This document shows positions 34,930 to 42,878 of a DNA stretch of 64,000 bases, in pieces. The position numbers were made by a program, and so were the translations under genes. The notes under the pieces are model-generated. The model searched no databases. It saw nothing but the letters and a program-made list of their open reading frames with translations, and had not been told where the DNA came from. The stretch comes from Nevskia soli DSM 19509 (GTDB taxonomy: Bacteria; Pseudomonadota; Gammaproteobacteria; Nevskiales; Nevskiaceae), in the NCBI RefSeq assembly GCF_000711955.1, contig NZ_JONR01000008.1, positions 137,576 to 201,575 of the forward strand, given 5' to 3'. Numbering within the stretch: the first letter of the stretch is position 1; every line of letters begins with the position of its first letter.

Positions 34930-35412
34930 TCAACCGCGGATCGCCGCCTCGATTGCGGCGATGTCGATCTTTTTCATCCGCATCATCGCATCGAATGCGC
35001 GCCTGGCGACGGCGGGATCGGGATCGGTCACCGCTTGCGTCAGGACGACGGGTGAAATCTGCCAGGACAGTCCCCATTTGTCCTTGCACCAGCCGCACGC
35101 GCTTTCCTGGCCGCCGTTGCCGACGATCGCGTTCCAGTAGCGATCGGTTTCGGCCTGGTCATCCGTTGCGACCTGAAACGAGAACGCTTCGCTGTGCTTG
35201 AACGCGGCTCCGCCGTTGAGCCCGATGCAGGGTATGCCCATCACGGTGAACTCGACGGTCAGCACGTCCCCCTTCTTCCCCGATGGAAAGTCGCCCGGTG
35301 CACGATGCACCGCGCCGACGGAGGAATCGGGAAAGGTTTTGGCGTAAAACCGCGCCGCATCCTCGGCATCGCCATCGTACCAAAGGCAGATTGTGTTCTT
35401 TGCGGGTTTCAT
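34930..35412 (-). CDS. VOC-family (PhnB/3-demethylubiquinone-methyltransferase-like) protein
   Basis: The 160-residue single-domain protein starts ICLWYDGDAEDAARFYAKTF and contains GGAAFKHSEAFSFQV, ESACGWCKDKWGLSWQISP and DDQAETDRYWNAIVGNGG. These fit the PhnB-like branch of the vicinal-oxygen-chelate superfamily. The metal-binding residues of glyoxalase-type enzymes are only partly kept, and the real activity of this branch is usually unknown despite its methyltransferase label. It stands alone, 203 bases downstream of the EAL-domain gene on the same strand. Confidence 0.85.
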   Translation of the reverse strand: MKPAKNTICLWYDGDAEDAARFYAKTFPDSSVGAVHRAPGDFPSGKKGDVLTVEFTVMGIPCIGLNGGAAFKHSEAFSFQVATDDQAETDRYWNAIVGNGGQESACGWCKDKWGLSWQISPVVLTQAVTDPDPAVARRAFDAMMRMKKIDIAAIEAAIRG

Positions 35413-35615
35413 GTCACTCCTCCGTCAGGATGAACCACCTGGGGCCGGAGTCGATGACGTACTCGCGGCGCGGGGAATCGGGTCCACCGATATTTCGGCA
35501 TCAACGCACGGCGAAAGTTGCAAGCCTGGGATGGGCGTCACAAGCAGGTGAGGCGCAGCGTGCCCGCCGTGGTTACGATACGCGCGGTTGCATCCCCATT
35601 CAATGCCGCCGATGC

Positions 35616-38600
35616 TCAGGCGATGAGGCCGCTGCGTCCCCGGCGCTGCAGTTGGTCGAATTCCTTCTTGAAGGCTTCCATCGAGACGGCCTTGCTGAAG
35701 TGGTAGCCCTGTACGCTGAACTGCTCCTGGGACACCGGCTTGCCGAGGTGGTAGCCCTGCGCGGTGTCGCAGTCGCCGTTGCGCAGGTAGTCGAGCTGTT
35801 CGGTCGTTTCCACGCCTTCGGCCACTACGTTGATGTGCAGGCTGTGCGCCAAGGCGATGATCGCCTGCGTCACGGCGCCGTCGCTCGCGCTGTCCGGCAG
35901 TTTGCTGATGAATACGCGGTCGATCTTGAGCGTGCTGATGGGGAACTTGGTGATGTAGGACAGGCTGGAGAAGCCGACGCCGAAGTCGTCCACGGCGATC
36001 GACAGGCCCATGGCGCGCAACTGGGTCAGGCGTTCCACCGTCTCGGTGGTGTGGTCCATCAGGATCCCTTCGGTGATTTCCAGTTCCAGGTGTTCGGGAG
36101 CAAGGCCGCTGCGTTGCAGCGTCGACTGCACCGCATCGAGCAGGTTTCTCTGCCGGAACTGCCGCGGGGAGAGGTTCACCGCCAGCTTCAGGGGTTTCCC
36201 GGTGCGCCGCTGCAGTTCCTTCGCCTCGCGGCAGGCTGTCTCCAGCACCCAGTCCCCGATTTCCACGATCAGCCCGCTTTCCTCGGCCACGGGGATGAAA
36301 TCGGCCGGCGGCACCATGCCGCGCTGCGGGTTGTTCCAGCGCAGCAGGGCCTCCATGCCGATGACCTCGCCGTTGATCAGGCTGACCTGGGGCTGGTAGT
36401 GCAGCTTGAATTGCCCGGTCTTGAGGCCGGCACGCATTTCCCCCTCGAGGTTCATCTTGTGTCTGGCGGCGACTTCCATGTCGCGGCTGAACAGCCGGTA
36501 GGCATGCCGGCCTTCGGCCTTGGCCCGGTACATGGCGCTGTCCGCGTTCATCAGCAGGAGTTGCAGGTCCTCGCCGTCCTCCGGGTAGCGGCTGATGCCG
36601 ATGCTGGGCGTGACGAACAATTCATGCTCGCCCACCCGGATCGGCGCGGAAATGCGCTCGACCAGGTTCTTTGCGACCCGCTCGATGTCCGCATCGTCCC
36701 TGACGCCTCCCAGCAGCACCGCGAACTCGTCCCCGCCCATTCGCGCCACGGTGTCGGTGCCGCGCACGCAGGCCAGGATGCGCTCCGCTATGGCCTTCAG
36801 GATCTGGTCGCCGACGTGGTGGCCCAGCGAGTCGTTGACGCGCTTGAAGTGGTCGAGGTCGATCATCAGGGCGGCGACTTTGCTGCGTTCGCGCCTGGCG
36901 CGCTGTATCGCGCTCTGCATGCGGTCCTGCAGCAGCATCCGGTTCGGCAGTCCGGTGAGGAAATCGTGATGGGCAACATGCTGCGCGTACTCTTCGCGCC
37001 GCTTGCGTTCGGTGATGTCATAGGCAATGCCGACGAAGCCGGTGATGACTCCGTGTTCGTCGCGCAAGGCGGTGACGGCCAGGTTCACGGGGAAGCGCGA
37101 GCCGTCCTTGCGCACGTAGGTCCACTCGTGCTCCTCGGTGACGCCGAAGCGCGCCTTGTGGGCGAAGATCTCGAAGCCCGTTTCGATGGTCTTGCCCAAT
37201 TCGCTGGACAGTTCGGCGGCGCGGGCCGCGATTTCTTCCTTGTCATGAATCAGGGCGGGAGTCGCCTTGCCGACCAGTTCCACGGCCTTGTACCAGAGCA
37301 TGCGTTCGGCGGCGGGATTGACTGCCGTGATCAGCCCGGCCGAGTCGGTGGAGATGATGGAGAACGGCGACGCTTCGAGGATCGCTTCGCGCAGGATATT
37401 GGCGCGTGCGAGCTGCTGCTCCGCACGGCGGCGTTCGCTCAGGTCCCGTGAAATCTTGGCAAAGCCGATCAGCCTGCCCTGTTCGTCGCGCACCGCGTTG
37501 ATCACCACGTGTGCCCAGAAGCGCTCGCCGCCCTTGCGCAGGCGCCAGCCTTCTTCCTCGAACCGGCCGGTGCTGCCGGCGATTTCGAGCTCGCGTGCCG
37601 TCTTGCCGGCGCGCTGGTCTTCTTCCGGGTAGAACACGGAGAAGTGGCGCCCGATGATTTCCTCGGCCTGGTAGCCCTTGATCAGCATGGCGCCGCGGTT
37701 CCAGGAGACGATGTTGCCGTCCACGCCCAGCATGAAGATGGCGTAGTCGGCGACGTTTTCCACGATCATGCGGAAGCGCTGGTCGAGCTGGCGCGCATGC
37801 TGCTCCGCGGCGCGCTTCTCGGTGATGTCGGTAAAGGAGGTGATCACGGCGCGCTCTTTGCCGGCTTTTCCGCTCGGGATCGGGGCCGTGTTGACGCTGA
37901 TCCAGCGCAAACGCCCATCGGTTCCGCGCAGGCCCATGATCACGCCGTTCTCCGCCACGCCGGTGCGCAAGGTGCGCATCGCGGGGTGGTCTTCGGCGGT
38001 CCAGGCGCTGCCGTCTTCGTGGGTGGCCTGCCAATGCGGATCCAGCAAGCTGCGACCGTTGAGTTCGTCCGGGGCCAGCCCCAGAATCCGTGCCGCCGCC
38101 GGATTCGATGCCAGGATCCGCGATTGGGAGTCCTGCAGCACCAGGCCTTCATGCAGGGATTCGACCACGGTCTTGTAGCGGCCTTCGGTGGCGACCAGGC
38201 GTTGCGCCATGGCGCGCACGCGTCCGCGCAGCCAGGCCACGGTGGCGATCACCAGCAGTCCGACGACGGAAAAACCCCATAGCAAACCACGACGGACCGG
38301 TCCGTAAAGGTCACCGGCATCCAGGCGTACCAGGGAGATCAGGCCGGTGCCGCCGACCGGGCCATAGGCAAGCATGTCCGGGCGCCCCTGATCGCCGGGG
38401 ATGCGATCGGTGCCTGTCGTTCCACTCATCGCGGCCTGGATGACATGGATTTCGGCAGCGCTGCGGTCCTTCAGCCAGTAGGGCTGCGTATTGCCGTCGA
38501 TGGCTATACAGGCTGCTCCGCCGCTGGCGATTCCGCACACGGCGAGGATGCCGCTGCGTCCCGGTTCGGCGGTGGGCTGGAGCATTTTCTGCAGCATGGG

Positions 38601-39746
38601 AAGGCGCTGCTCGGCCACGATCTCGCCGACCACGCCCCGCGCGTCGCGCAGTTGCATGCGGTTGCGCAAGGCCAGGCCGTTGTCCCAGGCCAGGCTGGCT
38701 TTGCCCTTGGCGGAGACCTTTGCCGGCAATTCGATCTGGTTCGCGGGAACCGGCGCGCCTACCGATGCAATCCGGGCGCCATCGACCGAGCGCAGTTCGA
38801 TGCTGTCGAATCCGAATTGCGCGATATTGTCGAGTTCGCTCTGCAGCGCCAGACGACTCTGCTTGTCGGCCGGGTTTGCGGCCAGTGCGCGCATGCGTTG
38901 TGGCAGCGAGGTCTGGGTGCCGATCACGGCGGCGCGTACGCTGCGCTGCTCCAGGGCCAGCGTCAACAGGTCGGCTCTGGCCGTTTGCGCCGCCTGCAGG
39001 TTGCGTTGCAGGGCTTCGCTGCCTTCCTTGCGCAGGACCCAGAGGCCGGTGGCCGCCGAAAGCAGCGCCACGATGACCAGCGCGGTGGTCCCCACGATGA
39101 CGATGTGCCGCGCTTCGGTGCGGCTCACCAACGGCTCGGACCATGCCAGCCACAATGCGCTCGCCAGGATGATCGTGCCGATCGCGGTGTGCAGGGCCAT
39201 TTGCGCCATCGGATACCAGCTGTACAGCGGCTCCAGCTTCATGGCGTAGCCGAATACGGTGGTCAGACCGATGGCGAACACTACGGCGATCAGGGTTCGC
39301 GCGATGGCGAAGTAAGGGCGGCGCCGGCCCAGGCGCAGCATGAGCACCGAGGTGCTGGCAAGGATGAGGGCTATCGTGGTGGCGGGCGACATCTGCCCGG
39401 GCGAAGCGTTGCCGGTGGCATTCCAGGCGTGAAAGGCGGGAAAGTTGATGCCGAGTTTGTTGCCGCTCACGATCTGCGCCAGGTTGGCCAGCGCCAGCAG
39501 CAGAACCGGCCCGGCGCAATAGAGGGAAGCGCGTTCGGGCCGCTGTTTCGCCGCTGCCGATGCGTGGAGAAAGAGCGCGCAGCCGAGCAGGCTGAAGCTC
39601 AGTGCGGTGTTGAACACCATGGCCGCCAAGCCAGGAAGGACTGTCGTCAGCGGCGCGATATGACCGATCCAGCCAAGCATCACCAGCATGCCCAGGCCGA
39701 TCAGCATCGCTGCCAGCGACTGTACAAACACCGGATTTCGCCTCAC
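35616..39746 (-). CDS. Membrane-bound PAS-GGDEF-EAL cyclic-di-GMP enzyme
   Basis: The 1376-residue protein begins with about seven membrane segments (about 8-230), then a further segment and an extracytoplasmic sensor region (about 250-480), another segment (about 490-510) and three PAS/PAC units. A GGDEF domain follows with intact MGGDEFAVLL, then an EAL domain with GMEALLRW, LEITEGILM and VDDFGVGFSSL. Both catalytic signatures are complete, so it may make and break cyclic di-GMP. The tail has an odd duplication (QGYHLGKPVS..QGYHFSKAVS) that extends the normal C-terminus. Confidence 0.93.
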   Translation of the reverse strand: MRRNPVFVQSLAAMLIGLGMLVMLGWIGHIAPLTTVLPGLAAMVFNTALSFSLLGCALFLHASAAAKQRPERASLYCAGPVLLLALANLAQIVSGNKLGINFPAFHAWNATGNASPGQMSPATTIALILASTSVLMLRLGRRRPYFAIARTLIAVVFAIGLTTVFGYAMKLEPLYSWYPMAQMALHTAIGTIILASALWLAWSEPLVSRTEARHIVIVGTTALVIVALLSAATGLWVLRKEGSEALQRNLQAAQTARADLLTLALEQRSVRAAVIGTQTSLPQRMRALAANPADKQSRLALQSELDNIAQFGFDSIELRSVDGARIASVGAPVPANQIELPAKVSAKGKASLAWDNGLALRNRMQLRDARGVVGEIVAEQRLPMLQKMLQPTAEPGRSGILAVCGIASGGAACIAIDGNTQPYWLKDRSAAEIHVIQAAMSGTTGTDRIPGDQGRPDMLAYGPVGGTGLISLVRLDAGDLYGPVRRGLLWGFSVVGLLVIATVAWLRGRVRAMAQRLVATEGRYKTVVESLHEGLVLQDSQSRILASNPAAARILGLAPDELNGRSLLDPHWQATHEDGSAWTAEDHPAMRTLRTGVAENGVIMGLRGTDGRLRWISVNTAPIPSGKAGKERAVITSFTDITEKRAAEQHARQLDQRFRMIVENVADYAIFMLGVDGNIVSWNRGAMLIKGYQAEEIIGRHFSVFYPEEDQRAGKTARELEIAGSTGRFEEEGWRLRKGGERFWAHVVINAVRDEQGRLIGFAKISRDLSERRRAEQQLARANILREAILEASPFSIISTDSAGLITAVNPAAERMLWYKAVELVGKATPALIHDKEEIAARAAELSSELGKTIETGFEIFAHKARFGVTEEHEWTYVRKDGSRFPVNLAVTALRDEHGVITGFVGIAYDITERKRREEYAQHVAHHDFLTGLPNRMLLQDRMQSAIQRARRERSKVAALMIDLDHFKRVNDSLGHHVGDQILKAIAERILACVRGTDTVARMGGDEFAVLLGGVRDDADIERVAKNLVERISAPIRVGEHELFVTPSIGISRYPEDGEDLQLLLMNADSAMYRAKAEGRHAYRLFSRDMEVAARHKMNLEGEMRAGLKTGQFKLHYQPQVSLINGEVIGMEALLRWNNPQRGMVPPADFIPVAEESGLIVEIGDWVLETACREAKELQRRTGKPLKLAVNLSPRQFRQRNLLDAVQSTLQRSGLAPEHLELEITEGILMDHTTETVERLTQLRAMGLSIAVDDFGVGFSSLSYITKFPISTLKIDRVFISKLPDSASDGAVTQAIIALAHSLHINVVAEGVETTEQLDYLRNGDCDTAQGYHLGKPVSQEQFSVQGYHFSKAVSMEAFKKEFDQLQRRGRSGLIA

Positions 39747-39764
39747 CTTCCTCTCTTCCTGTGC

Positions 39765-39789
39765 ACCATCCTGTTCGATCCAGGATGGT
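39765..39789. promoter_or_regulatory. Inverted repeat upstream of the GGDEF-EAL gene
   Basis: ACCATCCTG / CAGGATGGT is a perfect nine-base inverted repeat with a seven-base spacer. It begins 19 bases before the start codon. It could be an operator or a leader hairpin. Confidence 0.4.
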
Positions 39790-40000
39790 CGTCATTGGAA
39801 CCCGCCAGAGACGCGCTGGCGCGCGCGGTTGTTCCGGGACATTTTGGAGAATATGGAGCCTTGGCCACTCGAAAGGCCATGGCGGGGCGCTTTTTTCGAC
39901 AGCGAACGCGCGTGATTCTGATGAAAGGTAGGTCGAACGGTGGTCAGCGGCTGGAGGGGGGCTTTAACGGGAGGGCATGCGGGGAAGGCCGGTGTGCTTC

Positions 40001-41380
40001 TCAGGCCCCGCCTTTGCGCAGGATCAGGGCGCAGCAGCCGGAGAGGGCGCAGGCCGCGGCGATGCTGATGAGTGCGGCGTGGAAGGCCGACAGGAGTTCG
40101 GCGCCTTGCGCGGCGAGTACGCCGGACAGCATGGCGATGGCGAGCAGGCTGCCGGTTCTGGCCACGGCGCTGTTGAGGCCGGAAGCGACTCCGGTATGCG
40201 TCTGATCGACGGATGAGAGCACCGCCGTGGTCAACGGCGCCACGGCGCAGGACATGCCGATGGCGATGACGATGAGGCCGGGAGCGACGGTGGCGAGGTA
40301 TCCGGGTTGCGGGCCGATCCGCAGCAGCAGCAGCGTTCCCGCCGCCGCCACGAGCGGTCCTCCGATGAGCAGGGGGCGCGCGCCGATTCTTCCCGCAAGG
40401 CGGCCGAATGTCGGCGAGGCGATGCCGAGGATGACGGGAAGGGGCAGCAAGGCGGCGCCGGCGGCGGTGGCATCGTATCCACCCAGCCCGATGAGGATGA
40501 AGGGGATGATCATGAACAGGCTGCCCATCGCCGCGTAGAGCAGGAAGGTGAGCGCGGTCAGCCCGGCGAATTCATAGGACGAGAACAGGGCCAGCGGCAT
40601 CATGGCGCGGTTGCCCAGCCTGCGTTCCAGCAACAGGAAGCCGGCCATGGCCGCCAGGCCGAGGCCGATGGTGATGGCGGAGGTGAAGCCCCGGTTGCCG
40701 GGGACACTGGCGAGGATGATGCCCCAGGTCAGGCAGAACAGGCCGAGTGTGACGATGAGGGCGCCGCCGGCATCAAGCGTCACAGCGCCCTTGTGCCGGT
40801 TGGCGGGGACGAAGATCAGGGCGCCGATGATGGCCGCGGCGGCCAGCGGCAGGTTGATGATGAAGATGGAGCGCCAGCCGAAGTGGTCGATGAGGAAGCC
40901 GCCGAGCAGGGGGCCGATTGCCGAAGCGCCGGCGCCCGCGGACGCCCAGAACCCTACGGCTTTGCCGCGCGCTTCGCCCTGGAAGGTGTCGCTGAGGACG
41001 GCCAGGCTGTTGGGCATCAGGATGGCGGCGCCGAGACCTTGTCCGCCCCTGCCCACGAGCAGCCATGCCAGGTTCGGCGCCATGGCGCAGATCAGCGAGG
41101 CCACGGCGAAAATCGAGATGCCGGTGACGAGCATGAAGCGGCGGCCGAGCTGGTCGCCGAGGGCGCCGCCGGTCAGGAGCAGGGCGCTGAGGGGTAGCAG
41201 GTAGGCATTGATGGTCCAGTCCAGGCCGGATGCGTCGCTGTGCAGGCTGTCGCCGATGGCGCGCAGGCCGACGTTGACGACCGAGCTGTCGATGAAGGCG
41301 AGGCTCGATGCCAGGACGGTGGTGACCAGTGCGCCGGTCGGGTGCTTCGGGAGGGGCAGGTTAACGGGGCGCTCCGAAGA
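40001..41380 (-). CDS. DHA2-type MFS exporter lacking a normal start codon
   Basis: The frame encodes a DHA2 (EmrB/QacA-like) exporter with about 14 segments, including AFIDSSVVNVGLRAIGDSLH in segment 1, the loop GDQLGRRFML and GWRSIFIINLP. The conserved first two segments start near codon 15 of the open stretch, but no ATG, GTG or TTG occurs between the in-frame TGA at 41381-41383 and the ATG at 41134. The ATG at 41134 would remove segments 1 and 2. Either an unusual start (for example CTG) is used or the gene is decayed. A MarR gene lies upstream on the same strand. Confidence 0.75.
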   Translation of the reverse strand, partial: SSERPVNLPLPKHPTGALVTTVLASSLAFIDSSVVNVGLRAIGDSLHSDASGLDWTINAYLLPLSALLLTGGALGDQLGRRFMLVTGISIFAVASLICAMAPNLAWLLVGRGGQGLGAAILMPNSLAVLSDTFQGEARGKAVGFWASAGAGASAIGPLLGGFLIDHFGWRSIFIINLPLAAAAIIGALIFVPANRHKGAVTLDAGGALIVTLGLFCLTWGIILASVPGNRGFTSAITIGLGLAAMAGFLLLERRLGNRAMMPLALFSSYEFAGLTALTFLLYAAMGSLFMIIPFILIGLGGYDATAAGAALLPLPVILGIASPTFGRLAGRIGARPLLIGGPLVAAAGTLLLLRIGPQPGYLATVAPGLIVIAIGMSCAVAPLTTAVLSSVDQTHTGVASGLNSAVARTGSLLAIAMLSGVLAAQGAELLSAFHAALISIAAACALSGCCALILRKGGA

Positions 41381-41506
41381 TCAGATGCTGTGTTTGGTTG
41401 CCTCTTTGGCCACTTTAACCAAAATCCGGAGGAGGCTTCTTGTGTTGAGCCAGTTTGGTGTGCGTGCAGTGCTAATAGATCGCGTCAATGGGTTGAGCGT
41501 TCATCC

Positions 41507-41568
41507 GGCGCAATGCGCTTCGCCCCTCGATACACGTTGCTTCGCAACGCACTCGGGACAGGCTTATT
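41507..41568. repeat. 62-bp dispersed repeat, copy B
   Basis: It is identical to 15091-15152 except for one base in the central hairpin. Here it lies just downstream of the MarR gene, whose stop codon (41564-41566) is in the repeat at the same place as in copy A. The bases before it (TCATCCGGCGCAATGCGCT) are shared with the terminator near 42831. Confidence 0.8.
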
Positions 41569-42145
41569 GCGCCCTTGGGCTACGGGCTCTGCCGGGGAAC
41601 GGCGCGGTCCTGGTTTTCCGGCGGCCACGCAGGCCGCTGTTCGCTGAAGCGGTTGCGGTGGAAATCGCGTCGGAGTCTTCTTTCGCGAACTCGATCTTTT
41701 GCCGGTCCTTCATCGCGTCCGCGAACTTGCGCAGCAGTCTGGGAAGTTGCTCGCGCTCCTCATTGGTCCAACCGTTGAGCAGTTGATCCAGGAGCAGCCT
41801 GCGGGCGGTGGTGATGGCGTGGATGGTGCGGGCGCCGGCTTTGGTGATCGTTGCTTCCCTGATCCGCATGTCCTCCCGGCCCGGCTGGCGGGCGACCAGG
41901 CCGAGTTCTTCGAGCTTCGCTATCTGGCGGCTGACGGTGGATGGATCGCGGCCCACCTGCTCGGCCAGTTCGGCGACGCCAATCGAAGCGGCGGCGCCGA
42001 CGCGGACCAGGAGCGGGAACAGGGCGCGGTCGAGGGCGACACCAGCCTCGCGCAGCAGGACGTCATCCTGGCGCGGGCTGTTCATGCAGCTGACGAGGTC
42101 GATCAGGGCAAACGCCAGGGTGTCGATATTGCGTGTATTGTGCAT
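41564..42145 (-). CDS. MarR-family transcriptional regulator
   Basis: The 193-residue protein carries a MarR winged helix (SIGVAELAEQVGRDPSTVSRQIAKLEELGLVARQPG) and helical dimer ends. The C-terminal 30 residues (ASANSGLRGRRKTRTAPFPG) are Arg-rich and unlike the family. They may come from run-on into sequence next to the inserted repeat. It is divergent from the FMN reductase gene, with an operator-like palindrome between them, and reads toward the DHA2-type exporter. Confidence 0.85.
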   Translation of the reverse strand: MHNTRNIDTLAFALIDLVSCMNSPRQDDVLLREAGVALDRALFPLLVRVGAAASIGVAELAEQVGRDPSTVSRQIAKLEELGLVARQPGREDMRIREATITKAGARTIHAITTARRLLLDQLLNGWTNEEREQLPRLLRKFADAMKDRQKIEFAKEDSDAISTATASANSGLRGRRKTRTAPFPGRARSPRAQ

Positions 42146-42174
42146 GCTTTACTTGTCCGGATGGCCTGCGTATA

Positions 42175-42195
42175 TTGCATGTATCTTACATGTAA
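42175..42195. promoter_or_regulatory. MarR operator-like palindrome between the regulator and the FMN reductase
   Basis: TTGCATGTATCTTACATGTAA is broken only at the third base on each side: TT-CATGT-N5-ACATG-AA. It begins 30 bases from the MarR start and ends 11 bases before the reductase ATG, so binding would block the reductase promoter. Confidence 0.6.
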
Positions 42196-42206
42196 ATGAG
42201 GGTGTC

Positions 42207-42782
42207 ATGGAACGCAAGCCGACGGTGCTTCTGATCATGGGCAGTACCCGGGCCGGCCGGATCTGCCCGAAGATAGCCGCGTGGGTCGCGGACATCGGAC
42301 GGTCCTGTACTGGCCATGCCTATGAAGTGGTGGACCTGATGGACTGGCCGCTGCCGATGCACGATGAGCCGGGGATTCCCGCCAAGGGCGTATACGCCCA
42401 ACCGCATACGCGGGCGTGGAGCGAGAAGGTGGCGGGCGCGGCGGCCGTTGTCTTCGTGACGCCGCAATACAACTGGGGTTATCCGGCGCCGCTGAAGAAT
42501 GCGCTGGATCACCTGCACCGGGAGTGGCGCGGCAAGCCCGCCGCAATCGTCAGCTACGGCGGGCACGGCGGCGGCAAATGCGCCGAGCAGTTGCGGCAGG
42601 TGGCGGGTGCCTTGAAGATGCGCATGGCGCCGACAGCGCCGGGGATCGTTCTTTCGGATGCGGTGATCCGGGAGGGTGCGCCGGTCAATCCCGGAGAGGA
42701 TTTCGGTGCTTACGTCGAGTCGGTCAGGCAGGCGCTCGGCGAGTTGACGGTGCAGATGGACGAGGCCGGGCGATCGGAGTGA
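42207..42782 (+). CDS. NAD(P)H-dependent FMN reductase
   Basis: The 191-residue flavodoxin-fold protein carries LLIMGSTRAGR (FMN phosphate loop, about 8-18), VVFVTPQYNWGYPAPLKNALD (about 80-100), and SYGGHGGGKCAEQLR near the flavin ring. It belongs to the NADPH-dependent FMN/azo/quinone reductase group (SsuE/YieF-like), which reduces quinones, azo dyes or chromate in the cytoplasm. The ATG at 42207 has GAGGG five bases ahead. The divergent MarR gene probably regulates it in answer to quinone-like compounds. Confidence 0.88.
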   Translation: MERKPTVLLIMGSTRAGRICPKIAAWVADIGRSCTGHAYEVVDLMDWPLPMHDEPGIPAKGVYAQPHTRAWSEKVAGAAAVVFVTPQYNWGYPAPLKNALDHLHREWRGKPAAIVSYGGHGGGKCAEQLRQVAGALKMRMAPTAPGIVLSDAVIREGAPVNPGEDFGAYVESVRQALGELTVQMDEAGRSE

Positions 42783-42807
42783 GAGTGGGGGCAGGGTGGA
42801 ACGTTTT

Positions 42808-42839
42808 ATTGCGCCGGATGAGTGCTCATCCGGCGCAAT
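42808..42839. terminator. Bidirectional terminator between convergent genes
   Basis: A perfect 15-base stem (ATTGCGCCGGATGAG / CTCATCCGGCGCAAT) with a two-base loop lies 25 bases after the reductase stop and 39 bases before the amidase stop. TTTT precedes it on one side, which would act as a weak T-run only for the other strand reversed. Confidence 0.75.
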
Positions 42840-42878
42840 GCGCTGCGTTTATTCCGTCTTGCGATTTGCGTCTTGGGA

